Shown here in pieces: positions 15,858 to 23,476 of a stretch of 53,891 nt of DNA (its first letter is position 1; the number at the start of each line of letters is the position of its first letter). The notes below the pieces were generated by a model, which was not told the DNA's origin, did no database searches, and saw only the letters and a program-made list of their open reading frames with translations. The position numbers and the translations under genes were made by a program. This DNA comes from Planctomycetota bacterium. Lineage in GTDB: Bacteria; Planctomycetota; UBA8742; UBA2392. The stretch covers positions 1-53,891 of the forward strand of contig JABARW010000071.1 of assembly GCA_019186845.1 (NCBI GenBank), written 5' to 3'.

Positions 15858-16020
15858 GCCAGGCTCCTTCGATGGGCCGAATATCGCAGTTGCCGCCGTG
15901 GGGGCAATTACAAATCATGGCCCACTGCGTAAACCGGCTTGTAGCCTGCCGGGTTCAGCCTGCTACCATGGGTCGCCCCGGGGGATGTCGTTTTATTGTT
16001 TTTCTGTTTCATGCCATTGC

Positions 16021-16026
16021 TAGGAT
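16021..16026 (+). promoter_or_regulatory. Putative -10 box (GC-TAGGAT)
   Basis: TAGGAT preceded by GC, 24 nt upstream of the ATG at 16051. It leaves a short leader with CAGGGA as Shine-Dalgarno. Confidence 0.4.
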
Positions 16027-16050
16027 GCACAACAAGCGGCAGGGACGAGC

Positions 16051-16740
16051 ATGACCACGACCAAGATTGAAGTGTTGTTCGGCAAGATTGCAGTAAGTTG
16101 CGGCTTCATAACGGAGGCCCAGCTGGCCAAAGCCGTTGAGTCGCAGGAGCGCGCCCCCGAGGGGACCCACCTGGGCAAAATCATGGTGGAGCAGGGCTAC
16201 CTGAATGAGGAAGAACTCATGACGGTGCTGGCCATCCAGCGCGAAAACCGCTCGCGCCTGGAGATGTCTCCCGCCGTGCGCAAGATGGGCATGACGCTGG
16301 GTCGCCTGGCCATCGAGAAGGGCTATTGCAACGAACAACAGGTGCACGAGTGCATCCGCGAGCAGGCCAAGCTGGAGCGATTCAACCTCTTCTTCAGATT
16401 GGGCGAGGTGATGGTCAGCCGCGGCGTGCTGCGCGCCGAGCAGGTCATGGAACTGCTGCAAAGCCAGAACATCACCATCCTGGGTTGTCCCGCCTGCTTC
16501 TCGAAATTCAACGTGCTCAACTTCAAGGACGGCATGCAGATCGCGTGTCCCAAGTGCGGCCATCCTACGCTGGAGAAACCTTCCTCCATGCCCGCCCTCA
16601 AGGTCGACGGCGCGATCGACGAGGGTGCACCGGCCCAGCAGGCCAAAGGCGCTGAGGCACCGCGCATTGCCGGCGAGGGCGACTTGCCCGAGTCACTCAA
16701 GGGGCTGGCAGAGCCCGATTTCAAGCCTCCAGCGCGCTGA
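16051..16740 (+). CDS. MshEN/GspE-N-like repeat protein with zinc ribbon
   Basis: Protein of 229 residues. It has tandem repeats of the helical type II secretion ATPase N-terminal (MshEN/GSPII_E_N) kind: LFGKIAVSCGFITEAQLAKAV, then HLGKIMVEQGYLNEEELMTVL, then LGRLAIEKGYCNEQQVHECI, then LGEVMVSRGVLRAEQVMELL. The spacing LGxxLxxxGxIxxxxLxxAL is visible in each. Near residue 150 a zinc ribbon follows, CPAC with CPKC about 22 residues later, then an acidic, Ala/Pro-rich tail. Known MshEN domains bind cyclic di-GMP or connect ATPases to the secretion machine; no ATPase domain is present here. It lies directly upstream of two pseudopilin genes, so a role in pilus or secretion control is a reasonable inference. 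Confidence 0.75.
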   Translation: MTTTKIEVLFGKIAVSCGFITEAQLAKAVESQERAPEGTHLGKIMVEQGYLNEEELMTVLAIQRENRSRLEMSPAVRKMGMTLGRLAIEKGYCNEQQVHECIREQAKLERFNLFFRLGEVMVSRGVLRAEQVMELLQSQNITILGCPACFSKFNVLNFKDGMQIACPKCGHPTLEKPSSMPALKVDGAIDEGAPAQQAKGAEAPRIAGEGDLPESLKGLAEPDFKPPAR

Positions 16741-16756
16741 GAAGGCCCGATGCGCC

Positions 16757-16784
16757 TTGACAAGCCGCGTGCGTGCCTTACCAT
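16757..16784 (+). promoter_or_regulatory. Putative sigma-70 promoter for the first pseudopilin gene
   Basis: A perfect TTGACA (16757-16762), 16-nt spacer, then TACCAT (16779-16784). The expected transcript start is near 16791, giving a leader of about 48 nt. The best two-box promoter seen in this window. Confidence 0.6.
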
Positions 16785-16838
16785 CGTCGCATCGGGTACT
16801 TTTTCCAGGCGCGCCGAAATTTAACTGAAGGGAAAGAA

Positions 16839-17492
16839 ATGCGTTTTTCTAAGAGCCGTCGTGGCTTCACGCTCGTCGAACTGATGGTGGTTATCGGCAT
16901 TCTGGGGCTGCTGGTAGGCATCCTGGCTGTCGCCGTGCTTCCCAAGCTGTTGAGCGCCAAGGCCGACCTCGAGAAGAAGCAAATGGGTGAGCTGGTGCAG
17001 GCCCTGCAGCAGGCCACCATTGACAGCAAGAACAAGACAAAACTCAAGGATATGAAGGAAAAGGCCGGGCGCGCCTTCTGGAGCGACTGCTTCAAGTTCA
17101 ACGTGCTCGACAAGGAACTTATCAAGAAGGTCGTCAGCCTCGGCTCCGAAGCCGGCGATACCGGCGCGGACAGCTCGGTGTTCGAAGATGGCGGCAAGGG
17201 CCTCGACACGACCAACTGCTCCTACACCTCGCCCAAGGGACAGGAGCTGATCCAGGTCATGAACCTCAAGGGTAGCAAGAAGGTCGTGATGATCACCTTC
17301 GACACCCGCAACTGGAACAGCTACAAGGACAAGGGCGTTCTCTGCGCCTGGTCGGAAGGCGACGCTCCCGACTATATGGATCAGGCAATGGCCGAGCAGG
17401 GCTATCAGATCAACAAGACGGACTGGGAGAATCCCCGCACCGTTCTGGGCCAGAAGAAGCCCTTCGAGAAGACCTTCGAAGAGCGCAAGTAA
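16839..17492 (+). CDS. Type IV pilin-like/type II secretion pseudopilin
   Basis: Protein of 217 residues with a class III prepilin signal: basic leader MRFSKSRRG, prepilin peptidase site between G9 and F10, and conserved Glu at +5 (FTLVELMVVIGILGLLVG), followed by the N-terminal membrane helix. The rest is a soluble domain with two Cys residues around 85-135 and a third later, and a strongly basic C-terminus KKPFEKTFEERK. Not a recognisable GspG: the calcium-site sequence is absent. The start at 16839 is supported by a GAAGGGA Shine-Dalgarno and by the leader length. It precedes a closely related gene, with a terminator in between, so the two are transcribed separately. Confidence 0.85.
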   Translation: MRFSKSRRGFTLVELMVVIGILGLLVGILAVAVLPKLLSAKADLEKKQMGELVQALQQATIDSKNKTKLKDMKEKAGRAFWSDCFKFNVLDKELIKKVVSLGSEAGDTGADSSVFEDGGKGLDTTNCSYTSPKGQELIQVMNLKGSKKVVMITFDTRNWNSYKDKGVLCAWSEGDAPDYMDQAMAEQGYQINKTDWENPRTVLGQKKPFEKTFEERK

Positions 17493-17515
17493 GCCTGACG
17501 GACAGTACTCGAATG

Positions 17516-17539
17516 CCGCCCCGCTCCGCGGGGCGGTTT
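17516..17539 (+). terminator. Intrinsic terminator after the first pseudopilin gene
   Basis: CCGCCCCGC (17516-17524), loop TCC, then GCGGGGCGG (17528-17536), a perfect 9-bp stem followed by TTT. It lies 23 nt after the stop codon. Confidence 0.85.
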
Positions 17540-17751
17540 CGATTTCGCTACCCCTGTTACCGCGCCACGCTATCGCCTGGGTCTCCAGCCTGCGATCTCA
17601 TGTTTGGCGCGGACTCTGCTTGGGCCTTCCTATCGGATATTCCAGCCGCGTCAGCGGCGACGGGTCGCGGGGCCCGTGCAACCCATCAAGCGCGCCAGAA
17701 CGAAGCGGGATGACGCCGGCATGGCCGGTGCAGGCCCGCCCTGGAGCGCAC

Positions 17752-18396
17752 ATGACTCGTAAACAGCGTGGATTCACTCTAGTGGAGCTGATGGTGGTAA
17801 TCGGCATTCTCGGTTTGCTGGTGGGCATTCTGGCCGTGGCTGTACTGCCCAGGCTCAAAGAAGCCCGGCGCAATTCCGAGGTGCTGAACCTGGGCAAAGT
17901 AACCCAGGAACTGGAGTTGGGCCTGAACACGGGCAACAACCGGGGCAAGCTCAACGCCATGGGAGAGAAGGCCGGTCGGGCCTTCTGGAACGAGATGTTC
18001 CGCCACCAGATACTGAGCAGCGAGAACCTCAAGAACATCGTGTCCCTGGACTCGCCCGAGGACAGCAGCGCCGGTTCAGAGGTTTTTGAGAAGGGAGGAG
18101 AGGGCCTCAAGCAGAGTCATTGCAGCTACACCTCCCCCAAGGCCAACGAGATACTGGCCGTCAGCGGCCTCAAGGGCAGCCAGCGGGCGGTTTTATTCAC
18201 CTATGATCGCCGCAACTGGCTCAACTATGGCGAGAAGGGGGTGATCGTGGTCTTCTCCGACAGTCCCACGCCGGAGTTCATGGACTTTGCCATGGCCGAG
18301 TTGAGTCACGGGCTGACCGCCAACGACTGGTCCTCGCCCGCCTCGATGTACGGAGTGAAGAAGCCCTTTCACAAGACCCACGAAGAGCGCCGATAG
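17752..18396 (+). CDS. Pseudopilin, paralogue of the preceding gene
   Basis: Protein of 214 residues with the same prepilin leader (MTRKQRG, cleavage after G7, Glu at +5) and a membrane helix identical to the upstream gene over more than 20 residues. The soluble domain has diverged but keeps landmarks: KAGRAFWNEMF, VSLDS, EVFEKGGEGL, HCSYTSPKANEIL, TYDRRNW and the terminal KKPFHKTHEERR. This indicates tandem duplication followed by divergence. The ATG at 17752 is chosen by leader length; the longer frame upstream has no prepilin character. A strong terminator follows. Partner secretion genes are not in the window apart from the MshEN-like protein. Confidence 0.85.
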   Translation: MTRKQRGFTLVELMVVIGILGLLVGILAVAVLPRLKEARRNSEVLNLGKVTQELELGLNTGNNRGKLNAMGEKAGRAFWNEMFRHQILSSENLKNIVSLDSPEDSSAGSEVFEKGGEGLKQSHCSYTSPKANEILAVSGLKGSQRAVLFTYDRRNWLNYGEKGVIVVFSDSPTPEFMDFAMAELSHGLTANDWSSPASMYGVKKPFHKTHEERR

Positions 18397-18408
18397 CCCG
18401 ACAAAGTC

Positions 18409-18439
18409 AGAAGGGGACGGCCCCTGGCCGTCCCCTTCT
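18409..18439. terminator. Bidirectional terminator between convergent genes
   Basis: Perfect 14-bp stem: AGAAGGGGACGGCC (18409-18422), loop CCT, GGCCGTCCCCTTCT (18426-18439). It lies between the pseudopilin end at 18396 and the convergent gene end at 18453. Confidence 0.85.
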
Positions 18440-18452
18440 CTCGCGCTGCCGG

Positions 18453-19388
18453 TTACTTCGTGGCGGCGTAGGCCGCCTTGAGGGCGCTCACCTCGCTGCT
18501 GCCTATCAGACCTTCTTTGGCCCAGCCGTCAATTTTGGCGGCGCGACCGGCGTAGTCGAGTTTGAGGAATTCTTCGTCCGTGCCCATCATCTCAAGAAGC
18601 AAATGAAGGCGCATGTTGCCTACCATCATCCAGCTCAGCTTGCCGGTCTTCTGGTCGGCGATTTCGCCCAACCACTTCATGCGCTTGGTGTTGTCCGTTA
18701 ATTCGGGCTTCTCATAGAGGGCGCGCTGCATCAGGCCGAACTGGATGCGGGCGGTGTTGTCCCACACCAGCAGGTTGGCCGAAATCAGCTCCGACATGAG
18801 CTTGATTTCCTCGTCAATCTTGCCATTGGCCGAAGCCAGGTAGCGGAACACCAGCGAGTCGCCCAGGGCGTAAGTCTCGCTTTGGCCCAGTTCGCGGGCT
18901 TCCCAGAGTTCCTTGAGGCGCTTGAGCTTGCCCTTGATGTCTCCGTTCTTGTACGCCTCGTCTTCATAGAGTCTGCGCGTGCCGTACTGCCGCACGATTT
19001 CGTCCAGGGCGCTGTAGGCGGCCTTCTGGAGCGGGTTCTTGTAGTCCTTCATGATGCCGCCCGCCCAGCCGAGGAGTTTGACGATGTCCTTGTCGATGCC
19101 GTCCTTCTTCGCCTGTTCCATCAGCACGCGATACTGCATCCAGCGTTTCTGGTCATAGGTGATGCGCTGGTCTTTGTCGCAGAGTTTGGTCAGGTATTCG
19201 CACTTGCCGACGGTGTCGGCTTTGGCCCAAGTCTCGTCCGCCTTCAGGAACTCCTCAAGGTTGGCTACCTTCTCGACCTTCTCCTTGCCCTGCGCCTGAA
19301 CCGGGGACTCCTGCGGGTTGAACAGCACCAAGGCGCCCAGGTTGAGCGCCAAGACGGCCGCCACGGCGGCCAGCAACATTCGTTTCAT
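18453..19388 (-). CDS. Hypothetical secreted helical protein
   Basis: Protein of 311 residues, not recognised. A signal peptide is evident (MKRMLLAAVAAVLALNLGALVLF, then a Gln/Ala-rich stretch with a likely AQG or similar cleavage site). The mature part is alpha-helical, Lys/Glu-rich, with Trp and Tyr residues spaced in a repeat-like manner (DETWAKADTVGKCEYLTKLC, then RWMQYRVLMEQAK). Two Cys in the first mature helix pair could form a disulfide. The start at 19388 is chosen because of an AAGGAG Shine-Dalgarno about 8 nt upstream and because the signal peptide begins here. It converges on the pseudopilin genes across a strong terminator. Confidence 0.65.
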   Translation of the reverse strand: MKRMLLAAVAAVLALNLGALVLFNPQESPVQAQGKEKVEKVANLEEFLKADETWAKADTVGKCEYLTKLCDKDQRITYDQKRWMQYRVLMEQAKKDGIDKDIVKLLGWAGGIMKDYKNPLQKAAYSALDEIVRQYGTRRLYEDEAYKNGDIKGKLKRLKELWEARELGQSETYALGDSLVFRYLASANGKIDEEIKLMSELISANLLVWDNTARIQFGLMQRALYEKPELTDNTKRMKWLGEIADQKTGKLSWMMVGNMRLHLLLEMMGTDEEFLKLDYAGRAAKIDGWAKEGLIGSSEVSALKAAYAATK

Positions 19389-19509
19389 CTTCAATCTCCT
19401 TTTGTCGGCCCTGTGAGCCGCTACTTCAATGAGTACCGCCACTTGACGCAAGTGCATTCAGTGCAAGATTGGACGTGATGTTCATGCGCACTTTCGCGCG
19501 AGGCAGCCA

Positions 19510-19890
19510 ATGATCCGGTTTCGCTACGATCCCGAGCCCGAAGAGGGACTTGACTTCCAGCACTACACGCTGGAAGGCAACAACGCGGCCGGCTACGTCC
19601 TGCTGGGGTTCAACGACCCGGGTGAAGAAGGCGACGCCGAGTTCAATGGCGAAGAGGGCTTCGAGGGTTCCGAAGGCGCCGAGATGCTCCAGCACTGGTT
19701 TGAAACCCTCGGCGAGGCCATGCACCTGGCCGAAAGCCTGGGCATTTCCCGTGCTCGCTGGCAGGCGCCGATCATCAAAACCCAGTCGGGCCGTATCGCC
19801 CCGCCTATTCCCGAGCCGCCGCGCCCCCGGGAAGACGACTTCGAGAGCCGGCCCACGCCGCGCATCGGCGAAGACTATCGCCCGGAGTAA
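19510..19890 (+). CDS. Hypothetical acidic protein
   Basis: Protein of 126 residues, very acidic (GFNDPGEEGDAEFNGEEGFEG), with an ordered helical centre (MLQHWFETLGEAMHLAESLG) and a Pro/Arg/Glu-rich disordered tail. No family recognised and no membrane segment. It lies upstream of a HemJ-like gene with 45 nt between them, although that gene has its own -10-like box. Codon use is like its neighbours, so it is probably expressed. Confidence 0.5.
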   Translation: MIRFRYDPEPEEGLDFQHYTLEGNNAAGYVLLGFNDPGEEGDAEFNGEEGFEGSEGAEMLQHWFETLGEAMHLAESLGISRARWQAPIIKTQSGRIAPPIPEPPRPREDDFESRPTPRIGEDYRPE

Positions 19891-19921
19891 CGGGCAAGCT
19901 TGCGCTTGCAGGGCCGCCCGC

Positions 19922-19927
19922 TAGATT
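19922..19927 (+). promoter_or_regulatory. Putative leaderless -10 box GC-TAGATT for the HemJ-like gene
   Basis: TAGATT preceded by GC ends 8 nt before the ATG at 19936; the gap GCGGCCCC contains no ribosome binding site. Confidence 0.55.
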
Positions 19928-19935
19928 GCGGCCCC

Positions 19936-20418
19936 ATGGGTTACCTCAAAGCCTTTCACGTCGCGTTTCTCTTCATCTGGCTGGGCGGCTTGATGGGCCT
20001 TTCGCGCTTTCTGGGCTATCACGTGGCCGAGGATGCGCACACCCGCGAGCGCCTGACGCGCATTGAGAAGCGCATCTATTTCTTTGTGACCTTGCCCGGC
20101 GCCATCATGGCCATTTCCACGGGCTTCCTGTTGCTGATGGGCGTGGGCCGGGACATGGAGACGGCCCAGGCGCTGCGCTACTACATGGTGCCCAGCGCGC
20201 CGGAGAACGTGTTCTGGCGCGCCACTTTCCACGCCAAGCTCACCAGCGTTGCCCTTCTGATTGGCTGCGACATCTTCACACTGACCCAGATTCTGAAGCT
20301 GGCCAGGGGCGGCGAAATGCCCAGTCGCCTGAGGTTCTCCATTCTCCATGGCGTAGAGGCGCTGCTGCTGATTGTCATCCTGATCCTGATGTACGGCCAG
20401 CCCATGGTCCGCAGTTAG
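19936..20418 (+). CDS. HemJ-like (UPF0093/CopD-related) membrane protein
   Basis: Protein of 160 residues with four hydrophobic helices. The N-terminus YLKAFHVAFLFIWLGGLMGLSRFLGYH matches the HemJ pattern (His in helix 1, then a G-L/S-R-F/L-H block). Later features are RLTRIEKRIYFFVTLPGAIMAI, WRATFHAKLTSVALLIGCD with a conserved Lys, and a final helix pair. HemJ oxidises protoporphyrinogen IX to protoporphyrin IX in the membrane in heme synthesis. The length is within the family range. The ATG at 19936 is chosen since an upstream TTG would give a charged extension. Other heme genes are not adjacent, so a related CopD/DUF2269-type role is a possible alternative. Confidence 0.7.
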   Translation: MGYLKAFHVAFLFIWLGGLMGLSRFLGYHVAEDAHTRERLTRIEKRIYFFVTLPGAIMAISTGFLLLMGVGRDMETAQALRYYMVPSAPENVFWRATFHAKLTSVALLIGCDIFTLTQILKLARGGEMPSRLRFSILHGVEALLLIVILILMYGQPMVRS

Positions 20419-20423
20419 TAGTG

Positions 20424-20443
20424 ATTCCCGCAGGCACGGGAAT
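20424..20443 (+). terminator. Weak hairpin after the HemJ-like gene
   Basis: ATTCCCG (20424-20430), 6-nt loop, CGGGAAT (20437-20443). No U-tract follows. It may instead be an operator, since a TATCCT box starts at 20451. Confidence 0.35.
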
Positions 20444-20450
20444 TGCATGC

Positions 20451-20456
20451 TATCCT
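20451..20456 (+). promoter_or_regulatory. Putative -10 box (GC-TATCCT)
   Basis: TATCCT preceded by GC, about 55 nt upstream of the ATG at 20512. Confidence 0.3.
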
Positions 20457-20511
20457 TTGCGTAGAGCCCCTGGCCGTCCCCAGCCCTGAAGACCCTCCGG
20501 GCTCCTTTCCC

Positions 20512-21204
20512 ATGGACCACCATCTCATTGAACGCTGGCTGCGCCGCCGCGTGCGGGCCGAGCGCGTTTCGAACCTGGCCCTGGCGGCCGCAGCGGCGCT
20601 TGGCTCTGTCGCGCTGTTCTTCTTCGTCTGGATGGCAATATTTGTGCCCGTTGCCCTGCTGAGCATCGGGCTTGGGGTTCACCCCTACATCGGGGTGACC
20701 GCGGTCATGTTGGCCAGCATCGCAAGTTACCTCTGGGTAAGGCGGCCTGTCGCCATTCCCATGCTTGAGGTAACGCGCTTTGAGGATACGGGCGAGTACT
20801 CCGTGACGGCGCCCCGCGGCGAACACTGGATGCGCCTGCGTTCCCGCAACCAGAGCGACCCCGCCAGCCTGGGTTCCCTGATCCATGACTTCATCTTCGT
20901 GTCACCCCTTCTGGCGGACAGCGCGCTCGCCGCTCTGGCCTTCCGGAGGCGCTTTGCAATGGTCGATGTCAAGCTCTGCGCCAGGGCCATAGCCGTTCTG
21001 CATGCCGACATTCACCGGGTCTCATTTGACGAAGTAGAGCGGCGCCTGCCGGGCGTCGACATGGTCAGCCTGCTCAAGCAGTTGTGGCTGCTGGACGCCG
21101 TGCAAATCATTACGGCAGCACCCCAGGGTATGGCGCTGACCGAGGGGGCGCGGCAGGCCCTGGCCGATGACGAAGACGCGGCGCTGATCGCAAGTGTCGG
21201 CTAG
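20512..21204 (+). CDS. Hypothetical membrane protein
   Basis: Protein of 230 residues, not recognised. Residues 1-25 are basic, followed by two adjacent hydrophobic helices (about 28-55 and 62-82), then a soluble domain of about 145 residues. The soluble part contains helices such as LADSALAALAFRRRFAMVDV and RRLPGVDMVSLLKQLWLLDA, the latter reminiscent of a winged-helix-like module. No catalytic motif is visible. The ATG at 20512 is chosen because it starts the basic stretch before the first helix. The following gene is convergent. Confidence 0.5.
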   Translation: MDHHLIERWLRRRVRAERVSNLALAAAAALGSVALFFFVWMAIFVPVALLSIGLGVHPYIGVTAVMLASIASYLWVRRPVAIPMLEVTRFEDTGEYSVTAPRGEHWMRLRSRNQSDPASLGSLIHDFIFVSPLLADSALAALAFRRRFAMVDVKLCARAIAVLHADIHRVSFDEVERRLPGVDMVSLLKQLWLLDAVQIITAAPQGMALTEGARQALADDEDAALIASVG

Positions 21205-21256
21205 TCCTGCCACGCCGGACTCCCCCTTTCGGCCCCGCATTGCAGGCGCCGGGGCG

Positions 21257-22210
21257 TCAGGAGTATCGGTAGCCGTTGTCTTTCAGCGGCAGGCCCAGCG
21301 TGCCCGTGATTTCGGCCAGGGTTTCCGGGCAGAAATAGAAGTAGCGCAGGAGCAACAGGTGGCGCTCGTCGCCGGCAAAGCGCAGCACGTCGCGCACATA
21401 GCGCCGCTTGGCACCCTGCTCTTCGACCGTGTACCAGAGCACCACCAAGGCCTCGCCCTGATACTCCCGGACCTCGGCCTGGGGTTCGCCCGCCTCATCG
21501 AAGAGCGTGTGGTGCAGCGAGCCCTTCTTGATCTGCTCGCGGCCCAGCTCGTAGACCATGCCAACCACGTCGGCCACGGCGTCCTCCCGGAAGAGGTTCG
21601 CCAGCCGCTCGAAGTCGCGCTGGTTGAAGGCCTCGCAGAAGGCGTCCAGAAGCGGGCGCGCCACGGGTTCGCGGCGCACGCCGGTCTGGGCGGGCAGGGG
21701 CCTGGCCAGTTTCTCGCGACCCCTGTGCAGGGCCGCTTTCACGGCGCCCACACTGGAGTTGGTCAGCGAAGCGATGTCTTCGAGGGAGAAATCGAAGACG
21801 TCTTTCAGCAGGACCGCTACGCGTTCGACTGAGGGGAGCCTGGAAGCCAGGTGAGCAAGGGCCTCGCGAACCTGAGGTGTCAGTTCCGCGCTGTCGCGCG
21901 CGGGCGTGTCGAAGTGGTCCGGCATGGCGCTGGGGGCGTGCTTTCGCTGCTGGTCAATGAACAGGTTGCTGGCGACGCGGAACAGCCAGGCTCGCGGGTT
22001 CTCCACACTGAAATGCATCTCGCTGAGCTTGGAGAAGGCCTTGAGCAGGGTTTCCTGCACAAGGTCTTCGGCGTCAAACACGTTGCCCGCCAGGGAGCGG
22101 CAGTAGCGGAACAGCTCCGGACGCAGGGGCTCGACCTGCTCCAGGAAGCGACGGCGAATCATGCGGACTTCCCTGGTGAAGTCCTTGCTCAGGGGATCGG
22201 GTGAGGCCAT
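21257..22210 (-). CDS. Sigma-70 family ECF factor with SnoaL-like C-terminal domain
   Basis: Protein of 317 residues. Sigma region 2 (ELFRYCRSLAGNVFDAEDLVQETLLKAFSKL, then NPRAWLFRVASNLFIDQ) and region 4 (LPSVERVAVLLKDVFDFSLEDIASL, then VGAVKAALHRGREKL) are clear. Residues about 185-317 form an NTF2/SnoaL-like domain (LDAFCEAFNQRDFERLANLFREDAV). Unlike the factor at 409, it lacks WLPEP and NPDKL, so it belongs to a different sigma group with a fused regulatory tail. The ATG at 22210 has a GGAG about 7 nt upstream; ATG codons further upstream lack one. No anti-sigma gene is adjacent. It sits downstream of the threonine synthase gene on the same strand, 63 nt after it. Confidence 0.88.
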   Translation of the reverse strand: MASPDPLSKDFTREVRMIRRRFLEQVEPLRPELFRYCRSLAGNVFDAEDLVQETLLKAFSKLSEMHFSVENPRAWLFRVASNLFIDQQRKHAPSAMPDHFDTPARDSAELTPQVREALAHLASRLPSVERVAVLLKDVFDFSLEDIASLTNSSVGAVKAALHRGREKLARPLPAQTGVRREPVARPLLDAFCEAFNQRDFERLANLFREDAVADVVGMVYELGREQIKKGSLHHTLFDEAGEPQAEVREYQGEALVVLWYTVEEQGAKRRYVRDVLRFAGDERHLLLLRYFYFCPETLAEITGTLGLPLKDNGYRYS

Positions 22211-22273
22211 GGGCTCTCCGTTCTGTTGCATCCCTTGGACGAACAGCCGGCGAGAAAGGATACGCACCCTGTT

Positions 22274-23470
22274 TCAGCGCACGAGATTGGCGTACTTCAG
22301 GCCGGTGTTGGTGTTGACCAGCACAATGCGCTCGCTGCGCTTGATCAGGCCCTGCTCCAGGGCGCGGCGCAGGCCCGCCAGGGAGGCAGCCCCTTCGGGA
22401 GCTGCCAGAATGCCCTCGCTGCGGGCGAGGTCCTTCATGGCGTTGATGATGGCGCTGTCCGGGACGGCAATGGCGGCGCCGCCGGATTCATGGAGGGCGC
22501 GCAGGATGAGATTGTCGCCCAGGGTCTTGCCCACGCGAAGGCCGGCCGCTACGCCGGTTGGGGTAGTGACGGTCTCGGCGCGGTCCTCCCCGGACTGAAA
22601 GGCCTTCACGATGCCGGCGCAGCCTTCTCCCTGAACGAAGAGCAGTTTGGGGCGCTTCTTGCCGATGAACCCGGCCTCCTCCAGCTCGCGCCACGCCTTC
22701 CACATGCCAATGAGCCCCATGCCGCCGTCACCGGGGTAAATCACCCAGTCCGGCAGTTCCCAGTTGAAATCCTCGGCCAGTTCCATGCCCAGGGTTTTGT
22801 CGCCTTCGAGACGGTAGGGCTCGGCGAAGCTGCTCAGGTCGAAGTAGCCGTCCTTCAGGGCCGCGGTCTGGACGAATTGAGTGCAGTCCTCCAGGGACCC
22901 GCGCTGGAGCGACACCCTTGCCCCAAGCATTTCGCACGCCAGCAGTGTCAGCTCAGGCGCGTCCTTGGGCATGGCAATCAGCGAGCGCAGGCCCGCTCGC
23001 GCGGTGTAAGCGGCAAAGGGCGCCGCCGCGTTGCCGGCGCTGCGCAGCGCCAGACGTTCCAACTTCAGTTCTACGGCCTTGCTGACGGCAACGCTCATGC
23101 CGCGCGCTTTGAACGTGAAGCCGGGATTCTTGCTTTCGTCCTTGAGCCATAGTTCGTCCAGCTTGAGGCGCCGGGGCTCGCGTCCCAGCCTGACCAGGGG
23201 CGTGAACCCCTCATGCAGAGTGACGGGATCGAGGGTGGGGGGCAGAGGCAGAAAGTCGCGATAGCGCCAGATGGATGCCGGCCTGCCTCGCAGGTCTTCG
23301 CGCTTGACGCTGGCGCCGATGGCGCGGGTATCGTACTCGGCCAGCAGCGGGGCGCCGCAGGTCTGGCACACCGTCTGGGGGCGGTTGTGCGGGTAGGCCT
23401 TGCTGCATCCCGAGCAGGTGAGCTTCTTGAAGTGGCTGACCTGCGGCTTGACACCTGAGCTCTTTTTCAT
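22274..23470 (-). CDS. thrC: Threonine synthase
   Basis: PLP-dependent enzyme converting O-phosphohomoserine to threonine. 398 residues. An N-terminal zinc ribbon (C19, C22, C35, C38) is typical of the shorter bacterial and archaeal type. The PLP lysine is K121 in NPGFTFKARG, where the usual FKDRG reads FKARG. The phosphate-binding glycine-rich segment is near DWVIYPGDGGMGLIG, and TNTGLKY at the end is typical of this fold. A related activity on other hydroxy amino acid phosphates cannot be excluded. The stop at 22274 precedes the sigma gene; the start at 23470 follows an unknown secreted protein gene by 6 nt, so the two form an operon. Confidence 0.88.
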   Translation of the reverse strand: MKKSSGVKPQVSHFKKLTCSGCSKAYPHNRPQTVCQTCGAPLLAEYDTRAIGASVKREDLRGRPASIWRYRDFLPLPPTLDPVTLHEGFTPLVRLGREPRRLKLDELWLKDESKNPGFTFKARGMSVAVSKAVELKLERLALRSAGNAAAPFAAYTARAGLRSLIAMPKDAPELTLLACEMLGARVSLQRGSLEDCTQFVQTAALKDGYFDLSSFAEPYRLEGDKTLGMELAEDFNWELPDWVIYPGDGGMGLIGMWKAWRELEEAGFIGKKRPKLLFVQGEGCAGIVKAFQSGEDRAETVTTPTGVAAGLRVGKTLGDNLILRALHESGGAAIAVPDSAIINAMKDLARSEGILAAPEGAASLAGLRRALEQGLIKRSERIVLVNTNTGLKYANLVR

Positions 23471-23476
23471 GGACCC

